DNA from: Rotaria sp. Silwood1
Taxonomy: Eukaryota > Rotifera > Eurotatoria > Philodinida > Philodinidae
DNA: 64,000 nt
Reading direction: 5' to 3'
NCBI GenBank assembly: GCA_905250075.1
Contig: CAJNOP010000106.1
Span: 266,628 to 330,627, forward strand
The notes beneath the pieces were generated by a model that ran no database searches, was not told where the DNA came from, and saw only the letters and a list, made by a program, of their open reading frames with translations. A program made the position numbers and the translations under genes. Shown piece by piece: positions 24,283 through 36,041 of this stretch (its first letter is position 1; each line of letters begins with the position of its first letter).

Positions 24283-26480
24283 AGATAATTATCAGTGGTA
24301 TGAAACAATTGATAATGCAGCAGATATATTTATTTCAAAATCTACAATTTTTTTTAACAAATGAAAACTCATCGCTAATGAAACACAAATAGATTCATTT
24401 CGACTGTCTATGTCAAAATTCTCTCAAGATTGACTAACTGTACAATATTCTTCGGGACATGCTTGAAAATGTTGTCTGTAGATATCCAAAAACTTTGTAG
24501 ATTGTTGGTTACAGTTAACTAGATCTGATATTATCAAAGAATTTTTCGAAAAATTTCGTTCTATCAAAAAGCTGTCTTACAAGTTCTCTTGTTCATCTGA
24601 TTTTAACTTGTGAGCTTCGGCTGTTGTAGTCCTAGTCAAGAATAACTGCCACTTTAGAAGTGCACTAATTTCTTATTAGTTGAAGAGATCATTACAAGTT
24701 TCTCGAATAAGTAGAAGTCCAATAAAAAATGTACAAGCATATATCTAGTGCTAAAACAAAATTCAACTATCGATTGGATGATTTTCATGTCACTATATCA
24801 AGATTGTTTCAAAATTTTGCAAGGATAGATTCCGTTAAGCTGTTTCTAATCAATATTAAAGATCCTATTCTTTAGGAGAATAAATTGTTCCATAGCCGAA
24901 ATCGCTATTTGTCTCGACGAAGAATTTAACTTAACACTCTGTATAAAAACGTCGCCGTAAACAAGAATCTTGCTCGGAATTCAAAGAACCTTAAAAATAA
25001 AAGAACTATACACTTTACGCGCACTATAATTAAGCATTGCTGATTATTAAAATATTATCTCAAATAGAAAAGATTTACTTAGTTTGAAATAGATTATCGT
25101 ACGTTGAACTGTAGTTGAATCATTATTTAGATTTCGTGATAATATTTTCGATAACAGTGGAATGGTGCATATGTGGTGAGTTTTCATTAATTTTTGTACT
25201 ATGCAACTGGGTTTTTTCCCAGCTTTCTTGTCTGTTTATACAAATCAGAAGCAAGAATGTAGAAGAACAGAAAAAAAATATGACAGAACACTTTTTGTGC
25301 TTAGAAATGAAAGAAATCGTTTGCCTGCATCATTAAATATAGTGTTACTGCATAAATATAGCAGAGATATCAATGTCAGCGACAGAGTGACGGCACTTAT
25401 TTGTTTGAACTACTGCAGCAGTGGCAATTTATTTTTTAAATAGATAGTAAAATCCTATGAACTTTCACCCTATTAGAGTTTCCGCAACTGCAGCAATCAT
25501 ACTCGTGGTGACTTTGATGTATTCAATCTAATTATGGTTATTTAAATTTCTTGAAACCTATTGCAACTAATTTTTAGCTCACCATTGTCAGACTGAGAAC
25601 TTCGTGATGAAAACGGATTCTAATTATCAGCAGCATCCGATAGCTCTTGAAAATAAAATTGTTTTTACCTGCATTTGAAGCAACAAACACAAAATAAAAT
25701 CAATAAAAAACATGTTTATAGTGTATTATTTTCACTTGACTTATTGTTCCCATCAAAAATGAGATTCTTCGAGAAAAAAACTATGAATCATTGTTAACAA
25801 GTAATAATTCCACTATTGTGAATATGGTTGAAATAAATCAAGAGATACTTGACTGACTAACAAAGTTACAAATTTTTCTTCGAAGAAAATGCACTTCTTT
25901 ATACGAAAGGCACCAAGTCTCTATAATAAATATTGTTTTTTTTTTTAATATAAACCCATTTGTAATAGAATGACGACTGAAAACATGCATCCAGAAACAC
26001 ACAGAATAGAAAGAAAAAAAAATCATCTCATGGCATATGATTTCTTTTTGAAAGAATAGAGAGAAAGGTTTGTTTTTCTGTTGTAAACAGCTTGTTTTTA
26101 TCATCTCTTTTCAACTGAATAATTAAATATTATTTAATATAGTACAATCTGAATTGAATCACACAATAATAATAAAGTCATGAAAAAGAATATGATGAAA
26201 ATATTTTATCAAAAAAATAAATGATTTACAATCGTAGATAGTTTCATAATGATTGCATCTTATGAGGTTGAGTCGTTCAGAACAGACTGCCTAACAGACA
26301 TACACACGTATTGACTTGAGTGAGTCATGTGAAAATTTAATTTTGGTAGTCGAAAGTCATATTTTTTCTTAATCTCATTCTTGTCATCTGATTGATCATA
26401 GTCTACAATGTATGAACACATATTATCAACTAAATACATACCAGTGACGTAACCAAAAAATTATGCGCGGTAGAGCTGAT
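24283..26480. other. Intergenic stretch
   Basis: No gene recognised. Frames at 25115-25443 have no motif or splice partner. The kinase promoter should lie at the left end of this stretch. Confidence 0.35.
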
Positions 26481-27425
26481 GCTCAAGTATCTTCTGTCGA
26501 ACTTTAAGCCCACCTCCCTCTTCTCAAAATCGATATGCTGCGTTGGATGATCCGTTTAGGCTGAAATTTTCAGAAATCAATGATCGTAGTGAGAAACACT
26601 TCTAATAAAAATTTGAGCACAATATGTCAAACTAGACGGGGCTTCTGGCCTATTGATAGCCCATTTTTAGCTTGCAAGAGAATCCTTATAACTTGCCTAT
26701 TACAAGAAATAGAGGACTCGGGCTGGTTTCAAATTAAAGCTAGCTCCAATGTGCAATTTTTCGTCGGATAGAATTTTGAAATTGGTTTTCATTCATTTGT
26801 TATGATCGTTTTAGTACACATCGAGTCGAAATAAGCCAAAAAAATGCCATTGCATGACACTAAATCTAGCTTTTCTTATTGCAGAAATCAAATATAAAAA
26901 ATCTGGTCGGACAAAATTTTACTATCGCTTAAATCTTTAAAACAAAAAAAGAATATTGATATTAACTTGAATCGTGCGGGAGTTATTTCCATTTTTCTGA
27001 TCAAAAACCATGTTTTTGAGAAAAATAATAAATAAGTTAAGAAATTGATTTTTTCATTCAAATCCAGAAATAATGCGATATTGATAATATTTATAGGGAA
27101 TCTTAGAAAGCACACAATAGATTATGTAAGCTAGCCCCGTGATCTGTACGATATCGTATAATAATGTCTATTCCATGCAGATAGAAGTAGCAAAATAGCG
27201 TTTTCAAAAATATCAAAAACAGCCAAAATCTCTCCAAAAACCGAGTAATGAGCTGGAAATCTCCTACGGAGGTCTGTTAAAATTTGTTTTTTTTAAGCCT
27301 ATATATATTCTGAAAGAAGAAACTTCGCTGCATATTCCTATGATAAAAAACTCAACTTCTATCACATTACGAAAAAATGGATTTGCTGAAGGGGGAGGCT
27401 CTTAATATCGTTGAAGATGCCTTCT
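26481..27425. repeat. Possible old imperfect inverted element
   Basis: The left end (GTATCTTCTGTCGAACTTTA, then CCCACCTCCCTCTTC) resembles the inverted right end (GAAGGGGGAGGCTCTTAA, then CGTTGAAGATGC). The interior shows only scattered complementarity. It may be an old fold-back or DNA-transposon derivative. Confidence 0.3.
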
Positions 27426-28036
27426 CAAAAACCATGTTTTTTCCAGTATAAAAGATATATAGTCCATTCTTTTTACGATTTTTTGTTTGTTTGTAGGAAG
27501 TAAGTATATTGAAATATGTCTTATATTGATATTTTCATTTGACCATCGCTATACTTTTCACAAATTATGAATTACACGGAATTCTCTGATAGGAAGAGAA
27601 AACCATGTGTCACCATCGACAAATATCATACTAGACTGCTATTATTACCGGCTCTAAATATTACAAATTGGAACGTTTAGAGTGAAGTGCTCACTGAAAC
27701 TTGAGTAATATGACATACATGTTATGTTCAAACATCAATCTAATTCATTCACATCTGATAGCATACTCAATATACGTATCATGAATTAAACTATTTAGAA
27801 AGAAAAACATAATACTGGCAAAGCAAATTCTTACTTACATATAAAAACTTATTTTCAAACAACAGAATTATTTTCTGAAAAAGCATACAAAGATTAATGA
27901 CTTGTATAAAAATTTCGTTTAGATTAATTAACCATCTAAGAAAATCTTCAAGGAACGTTGAAATTAATTATGATATTTGTATTTTATTTTTCGTATTGAT
28001 ACTCATTCTAGAACTTTACATTGATTGAAAGCATTC
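27426..28036. other. Intergenic stretch
   Basis: Downstream of the coiled-coil gene. Nothing recognised. Confidence 0.35.
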
Positions 28037-29495
28037 TTATTCTAAATATGGATAATATGGATCATTCAACTTTAGATTCTCTCTATCGGTGTCTCTGTTA
28101 CCAGCATTGGCTCGTATCTTTAAATAAATATCTGTATTTGATTCAGTTCCGATGTGTTGCGTTTTATTCTGTTGTGATATTGATTTTACGTCAGAGACAA
28201 TATGATCAGCTTCTTTTGCCTGTCGTTCTTGTTCTTCGAGAAAAATTTGAGATTTTGCTGCTTCAACTTCTTGGTTAACAATGGTCAATTTTTTCTGAAG
28301 ACCATCGCTTATTCTTTTTTTTGAAATCTCAAGTTTTTCATGTAGTTTGGCCAGTTCCGTTGATCGCCATCGATCCAGCTCAACAATATACTTTTGCAAC
28401 CATTCGCGATACAATTCTTCATGTCTTGCTTGTATTCCTTGTGCATATTCTAACAACCGATTTTGTTCGTCTGTCGTTTCGTTAATAATCAATCCAAGTA
28501 CTCGCTCTGCTTCTTTCGATACTTTTTCGAGTCGTCGTTGAATGCTCTCATTGGATTCCATATGAGCTACATTGAGTCTAGCCAGTAATTTTTTCATTTC
28601 GGCTGTGGGTGCCATAACAGATGAGAAGCCTGTTGTAGTCTTCAGTGTCATTTGAACATGTGCTGAATTGAAAACTTTTGAATCGGTATAGTCTGATTTT
28701 TTTGTCTCAGCTTTCTGTGCATGAGGAAAATTGATTGTTGTTACTTTTATCGATCGTCGTGTTGCTGCTAAACCCTAAAAATGGAACACAACTGTTATAT
28801 TCAATGGGAATTATGAGGCATTGTATGAAGAAAATATGTTTTCTTGACTGATTTTTCACTACTTTTATCAAATAATTGAAAAATATCAGTGATGTGACTA
28901 CGCAGTGGATGAACGATTAGTTCTGAACAATGGAACAACCTACGAGTACAATTTATTGCCACGATTGCCAAGTATAGACTAATTGAATGTTCTTATAGTA
29001 CTTACAATAATTATCTAAATATGATTAACTATCTTTTTTTGCAATCAATATGAGTAGATTGATTCATGAGTATTTCATATAATGAGCTTCAATATCAGCA
29101 ATGTAAATAAAGAAAAATACGGACTTTTACTAGTATAATAAAGCATCAGCATGACCGCAAGACGTAACAGATAGAAGTAGAATCGTCTTATCATTTGTGA
29201 TCGCACTTATCAATACGTATGTAATTAGATGAAATTTTGGACTTACTCTCTCATATCGATCTTGAACCAATGAATACCGTTTTTTATCGATATGATTATT
29301 TGGTACAAATTCTTCTTCTCTTTCTTCCTTGGGCAGTGGCCACTTTAACTGTTGTTTTTCTTTTTGTGTGTTTGGTTGCGATAAAGTTTCACCTTTTAAT
29401 TGTTCTTTTGGTTGCATTGCATTCTCTGGTATTCTAGGCTTTTTCAATTCTGGACTAGGTACTTTTCGATTCTCGAAGCTCGAACCGCCACCCAT
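28037..29495 (-). CDS. Coiled-coil protein with N-terminal myristoylation-like motif
   Basis: Exon 1 is 29247-29495 and exon 2 is 28037-28774, joined through a GTAAGT...TTTTTAG intron of 472 bp. The total is 987 bp, coding 328 aa. The N terminus MGGGSS fits the N-myristoylation consensus (Met-Gly with Ser at position 6). It is followed by a Pro/Lys/Glu-rich, probably disordered segment. Exon 2 gives a long charged helix (about residues 150-280) rich in E, K, Q and R with heptad-like spacing, for example QARHEELYREWLQKYIVEL. No catalytic domain is seen. A membrane-tethered cytosolic scaffold is a reasonable inference. A shorter product from the internal Met at 28651 would lose the acylation motif and the linker. 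Confidence 0.65.
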
Positions 29496-32094
29496 GATCG
29501 AATATTCAAGGCTACAGAATATATACGCAAAAAAACATAGAACATTGATTAATTATCAAAAAAAAAAAATAAGAACATGGTTATTAGCTCATTTTGAAAA
29601 TGTTTCACCGAAGAACTTCCAAAGTAAGTCTTATTATATTTTGTTACTTGTGCCGACTTACAAATCAGCAAGTTCTTTAATAATCAATCTCATCAGCAGT
29701 TCCTATTACAAACAGGCAGATCCAATATCAATATCTCTAGACAATACTGTCTTTCCATACCAGTAGATCGCATTCGAACCGACTTTTGTCATATCCTTTA
29801 CAATAGAATTCCTAATCAAACAATATGAGAAACGATCCGGTCGAATCTTTTCGAATTCTATGGTCCGAATCAACTAAATCTTCTTTTTCAAAAAGAGAAA
29901 ACACAAGAAAGTAAAGGATTCTATAATTGATCTAACCAGATAGCATTGAATACTGACATCTAGATACTGGAATTAATCTACTTACATCCATTTCTCTGTT
30001 ACATACGAAGGAAAACCAGAAGGAGTAGTCTGAAAAAATACCTAATTAATTACTAAAATAATATTATGATAATTCACATAATCGTGAAGATGCTTACGTT
30101 TTAAGATATGTTCAGTTAGCGAGATATTCACTTAGAATATTATATCAAACCTTTCAAGAATTTTTTTTTTGTTCAGTTGAGTCAGATCGAATTTGGTTTT
30201 GGCCAAACTATCTGTTCTTTATTATTCGTTTTTAGAATATTGTCGTGATTCGCCTTAGGAACTGAAAAACAAAATCTAACTACAATTTGAAACCTTGCAA
30301 TACAAAGTTAGGTGAATTGGATATCTTCTGTCATTTTTCAAATAGAAGTTCCAAATGTACTAGAATTCAATTCAATAAACATCTGAAAACTTCGATCCAT
30401 GAATTCTCATACGTTTTTGCAAATGAAACTATTCTTTAACTAATCCATCATACTGATTCAACTAACTTTCTTTATTTGCAATAGACATGCCTTCTCAATA
30501 TGGCATGTAGAACCAATAAAAAAAAACTATACTCGAAATGTAACTCAAGTATGTTTACTTTGAACATCTATATCTCTATAATAACTAATCTGTTTGAACC
30601 AAATTTTCTAGCTTCTTCTTAACTTTGCTAGTGCATCGAATAGCACACATGTCTATATCTTGAATTTATGATTTTCTATGTATCGTTCAAACTCTACCAA
30701 GCGCGCACAGTTATGATGGAGAGCACAATCTTAGCTGAATACATATTATGATTCATGAAAACTTTTTTAAAAGAAAATTATCGTAAATAAGTGCTATACT
30801 CTAATTCTACTTTTACTGAATTTTTTATAATATTTGGCTGTTAACTTCAAAGCTTGAATTGAATATACATTTTGAATTTTGTTTTAGCCTGAAAAAAACA
30901 TCCTACATGAAACTAGTTTCTCTAGATGGACTTTAGTGATAAAAATGGCAATGAAATATTTTTTTTCAATCTTGAATGAACAAAATAAATCAACAATGGT
31001 TTCCTACGTGAAGGTGCTCTCTAGAAAAATCGATTTCTTTTTACACAAAAAGAATTCAAAATACAATCGTTTCTCTTACTTCAATCACTATTGTACAAGA
31101 ATACGTCGTTTTTTACCATACAACGAATGAATGAATGACTACTGTTAGAGAGAGCGCAAAAATGATTTTACTTCTGTCTCATTGTACATACAATGTATTT
31201 TGTTTTGTGAAAAAAAAACTAAATGGAAAATATTTAATCAACATGATGATGGAATTATTTTATCGATTTGTTAGAAATATGTAAACCGTATTGCAGCGAT
31301 GCCATTTTAAATAAACAACATTGAATGAAAGGTAATTAAAAACATAGGTGTTGAAAAAAAATTATCTATTAAATAGTAAAATTTCTTAAAAACTTGATTA
31401 AATTTCTCGTAGGAATAAATTTCTTCAAGTCAAGAGTTACGACAGTCGTAAACGGGTGTGCATGATGCTTTGTATAACCACTGTATGTACAGTATTTTTT
31501 GCATTTTATTCAATTGACATTTATGTATGTTCATTCATAAACGGTTGCATAACGAATCTTTCAGTCTACAAATAAAATATGACAATAAAAATCGTTTAAA
31601 TAAAAGCATCATCTAGAAAAGCATGACGAACGAGAAGTTAAATTCTTTTGAACATCTGATTTTATTTTAATACCAATAAGTTTTTTACAGTTTGATTCTA
31701 GTGCACTTGAATATGTTTACTACATTATCTCATCTAGAGTAGTCACAGATGAACCGAGACTAGATGATTTGAAATCAGTTTAGTTATTTAATCATTGTAG
31801 CTGTTACCAACATTTACACTTGTGATTCTTCTTGATAAATTAATTGATAGAAAACTTTTTTTTGACAGTTTCTTTTTATAGTATTTTATTAAAAAGTATC
31901 CGATGGATATATCAAATGATCTCATCTTGACTTTAAAAAAAAAATTTGCGTCATCTATAATAAAATTTGAAGACTTTTATTTGAAATTTTTCAATATTGA
32001 AGAGAAACTAGAAGCAACTATAACATAGAAAAAAAGATACTAGATAAAAAATACAACATTAAATGATTAATCTATTTTTAGTCGATCTTTGAAT
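29496..32094. other. Intergenic stretch
   Basis: AT-rich. Small frames around 29.5-29.8 kb and 30.9-31.1 kb lack motifs or splice partners. No repeat family was identified. Confidence 0.35.
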
Positions 32095-32836
32095 CTAAGT
32101 ATTCGAGACAAGTTGTTGATCTTGTGAAGAATTCGAATGTGATCCACTACCTTCTATAGTTTCATTTGCAGTTGTTGTATTCGTAGGTTTAATACGATGT
32201 ACTTTTCGAATATTCTTCACACTCCATACTCCAAAAATAATCATTAATGATGGTGCAACAGTTTCTTTAAAAAGTGAATAATAATTCATGAACATTAGAT
32301 ACCAACCTGATTGAAAATAACATAAGAAAATATTTGGTCCAATTGGTATAAGATTTGTAAAAACTAATATATGACTAAAAAATAACATCCAAAATAATGT
32401 TCCATCAATAATCAATTTATAAGCAAAAAGACGTGTATTTTTTTTCGTGTCTATGCATTTGGTGAAGTAATTAAAATACGATCTATTGAAGCCAAGATTA
32501 AATAATAAGCATTTAATGTATTAATTACAACAGCTACATAAAGACTAAAATGACAATAGACAAGATTATATGAACTAATATCTATATTATAACCTATTCC
32601 AAGTGTTAAAGATAATAATGAAATATAAATATATATAAAAATTAACAATATAAAGTGCTATAAAGTAAGTTGAACAAGGAGTTTGACAAAGTGTTTTTTG
32701 AGTAAATACAATTAAACTTAATATGCAGCTTAAACTGCCGATAAAGATTAAGATAGGTCCACCATATCGAAATAATTTTTTTTGTATTTAATTTTAAGAA
32801 TGTGATGAATTCTTCTGATGCTGAATTTGACGACAT
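32095..32836 (-). pseudogene. Rhodopsin-like GPCR pseudogene, frameshifted and truncated
   Basis: Three frames together read like the first five helices of a class A receptor. The first starts at 32836 (MSSNSASEEFITFLK). The second covers about 32770-32451, with PILIFIGSLSCILSLIVFTQ (TM1), a QTPCSTYFIALYIVNF segment (TM2) and a TM3 ending in LASIDRILITS, the DRY-like motif. The third covers about 32455-32095, with FAYKLIIDGTLFWMLFFSH (TM4) and NYYSLFKETVAPSLMIIFG (TM5). Frame changes lie near an A-rich run at about 32770-32780 and near 32450. The product stops in the third intracellular loop, so TM6 and TM7 are absent. This is most simply a dead copy of a bdelloid orphan GPCR; sequence error could account for single-base shifts but not for the missing helices. 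Confidence 0.7.
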
Positions 32837-32840
32837 AGTG

Positions 32841-34199
32841 ACTAGTATCTTTTAAAAAATAGACAAATATTATTAATTGTTGCAGAGATATTGAAATAAA
32901 CTTACGATAATATTTTATAAGAGAAATTTTTCAAGTGCCTGTTTTAATAATATTAACTGAATACTTTACTGAAGCTTATATATTACGGTATTTGTAAAGT
33001 AATAATATGTTCGTTGCCATAAGCAATCCTAGGATTTTTTCTTAATATTTAAATAAGTAGTAAAAAAAATACATCTGTTAAGAACAAAATCAACGTATTA
33101 GTGTAGACTCATGCTGAATAAATATCTGTAAAAGATATGAATATCCATCTGCATTCAATGAGAACATTTATATTCATGAACGTCTGTACTTTGAAATAGA
33201 AGAGATTCAAAAATCATATATTATATGATTGATACTAGATGTCCATATTAACTATCTCTATTCATGTTTATGATTGAACTAACTGATATTTGGATTTATA
33301 ATAAGAAAGACAATAGCAATGTTTCGTTTACCTAAACTGATAATACATAGCAGATTATTTTCTGGAAATTTTTGTAATTGAAAATTCACAAGAAAAATTA
33401 TTTGTAAAATTCATTTAGCATTGGTATAGATAAATGAAGCTGAAAATGTATAGAAATATAACAGATCACCACTAAAACTATACGTATCTTCAGTAGTTTC
33501 CAAAAATATTGCTTCACTTTGAATCAAATTGCACGAAATATTTATCATTAATGCGTAAAGATTCCAGTAGGCTCCAAAAACTAAGAAGTAAATATCAAAA
33601 TGTCCTTCCTATGCGCATCATTAATCGCCGAATTTTGCTAAAAGACGTCCTTCTCATATATTCTCAGCTTCGAAAATTTTGTTTTCCTTTGCGAATTTCT
33701 CACCTATCGAATGCTAGCTATAATTAGCGGTGTAATATGTCAAAAGGCGAAACAATTCATTCAGCCTTAATAAACATTTTCATCTGTTTTTTCATCTTTG
33801 ACTTAGTGGTTTTTTAGTAAAAAGAAAATTGACTGATTACATTTTTTTTAACATTGCCTCTATTGTAACTTTTTTTTTCTTTCTACAATCGATAAAAAAA
33901 ACGCAAAAGAATGTATGTCATAGCGTAAAAACGTGCAAGGACGCATAGAGCAGAAATGACATAACGAAACACATAAATGGACACATTTTACACTCGCGTT
34001 AAACGTTTTTAGGATGAAAGTGAGAATATGAAAAGATCTTGATGCCAAAAAAAAAGCATTTTATAACTATTGATCGAATTTTATATATAAATGTGTGATT
34101 GCATGCAAACATATGTACGAGATTTATTTTTATTTTAAATTAAATGAATGATTTTTCTATTTTAGTAAAAATCATTTTCAAATTCTAGAGATTGTTGTA
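32841..34199. other. Intergenic stretch
   Basis: AT-rich. It may contain the former GPCR promoter. Frames at 33509-33727 and 33860-34048 are unsupported. Confidence 0.35.
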
Positions 34200-34414
34200 A
34201 TTCAGGATCTGATCGCTGATACTGTTCATCGTGCTGTTTGTGATGGTGGTAATAATAGAAACCATACGTATAATTTGACAATGAGTTTTACTAAAGTCAA
34301 AAATTCATTAAAGTCTTTAAAATAAAAAATAAATCTTGTACATATCACTACATAAAATGAAACATACCTATTCAATTGCAACATTTTTACATTGTAAGAT
34401 GAAGCAAAGATCAT
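34194..34414 (-). CDS. Possible small gene end: Tyr/His-rich acidic tail
   Basis: On the minus strand the stretch ending with a stop near 34160-34170 reads NYTYGFYYYHHHKQHDEQ and continues QRSDPELQQSLEFENDFY, a composition typical of a real C-terminal tail. The exon upstream (starting at 34414, ending at an AATAG|GTATGT donor) can be joined through a TTTAG acceptor, but the phase does not give the tail frame. The model is therefore incomplete or wrong. Confidence 0.2.
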
Positions 34415-34642
34415 GTTGTACTTACTATATTGATTTCGTATTTCATTCTATTCTCATATATCATGGTTTCTATTGTAATGACTATTACATATGAATAGTC
34501 ATGGAATAGAAAGAATATGAGTGTTTTATGAAATATCGAAATCATTCATGCAGGTCTCTTTATGAAATTCTTACTTCGTTGCAAATACTGTCATATGAAT
34601 AAATGTTTACGATAATGTAATTTCATTTTAGTTGATTAAATA

Positions 34643-36041
34643 ATGAATGCTGAACAATCATTAAAAAATAGTCATACATATTATGGTACGATACTTATTC
34701 TCGAAGGTTTATTATTTCTTTTATGTCTACATTTAATGATAACGTTATTATAATTATCATCTCTTAAAACAACACAAGCAGAACAATATGCAAGAATTGC
34801 TGGTTTAGCTGTAGCTACTAATGGATATTATTATGTTATTACTGGAAAAAATACATTAATTGCTTTTTATAAGTAATAAAATCGATTTATAGTTAACAAA
34901 TGAATTAAAGCAAGCTATGTTTCCTCATATTCAGAGCTAGTATTGTTGGGCGTTTATCAGTTATTCCTGCTGGTCTTATAATCATTTTCTCTAGGTAAAA
35001 ACCGTGTACTTGCTATTAATAATAATAGTTTGAAACGAACAATCAAATTATTTTATCGAGAAATAACAATTTTTAAGAATTTATTTGAAAACAAACACCT
35101 TAATTTAGATCACAATTTTGCAATATCACATGTAGATCATGTGATTAGCTTTAATACAAGCATATCATATTTCGGTTTAGTCACATTGCGTTGAAAAATT
35201 AAAGTTAGTTAATTAATTTTGAGCATCGATATTATTGTTTCTTTCATTTTGTTGGCACAAATTTTTTTCTTCATTCGTCAAAATTTTTCTATTTAAACGA
35301 TATTTCTAAAGAAAAACAAAACTGTAAGCAATCTTTTTACGATTTGAAATATTTATCTCATGCCAATGAATTCATTCCATAACGATCTATCAAGTCAATA
35401 ATTCGCTAATTTCAATAAATAAATTTTCCATTTCATGAAGGCTTGTTCTAGTTGCCTACAAGTTGCTCAATCATAACTATGCTGAGCGTATCATGTTTTT
35501 ATCTTATTAATTACTCTCGTATCAATTTGAGTTCGAGATGGTCATATTTACATCAAGGCAATGATGTACTTTCTATTTACGTGAATGTGTAGCCATTAAT
35601 TGATTAAAATGTCAAGCTGACATATCTTGCTAAGGTACATTCTACTGATACGATAAGCAGACAATAACTCGCTAGTGATAGCCAAGTATTCGAAACTGAC
35701 TCTATATTATTTCTTTTTTGTATTGAGGATAGAATCATCTTTCTTTTTCTTTGAGGATGTTGCAAAACCTCAACTGAATACTAACACTCATTATTTTCTT
35801 CGAAAATTGATGTGATAATTGTTTAGAAAAAAATTTGTCCTTACGGAACGAACTTATTTAGAGGATATCCACGTAATGGAACGATACTTCATCTGTCATT
35901 CGGAAACTTATTACTTCATTTATATTCAGTGGTATTGAACTACCATTACTTATTTTTGGCTTACAAGATTTGATAACCGCTTATTGGTCGTATAGTTGTT
36001 TGAAAGCGTACGAACGTGAACAAATGAACTTTAAAAAGTGA
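34643..36041 (+). pseudogene. Small multi-TM membrane protein with in-frame stop
   Basis: Exons 34643-34872, 34935-34994 and 35930-36041 join in phase (402 bp, 134 codons). The translation has a start MNAEQSLKNSHTYYGTIL, a hydrophobic segment LILEGLLFLLCLHLMITLL, a loop KTTQAEQYARIAGLAV, and later GRLSVIPAGLIIIFS and IELPLLIFGLQDLITAYW, ending in a basic tail and TGA. A TAA at 34751-34753 interrupts exon 1 in frame at codon 37, and the reading frame continues cleanly beyond it. This looks like a recently disabled 4-TM-type protein of unknown function; a base-call error or readthrough is the alternative. The last intron is 935 bp, unusually long here. Confidence 0.5.
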
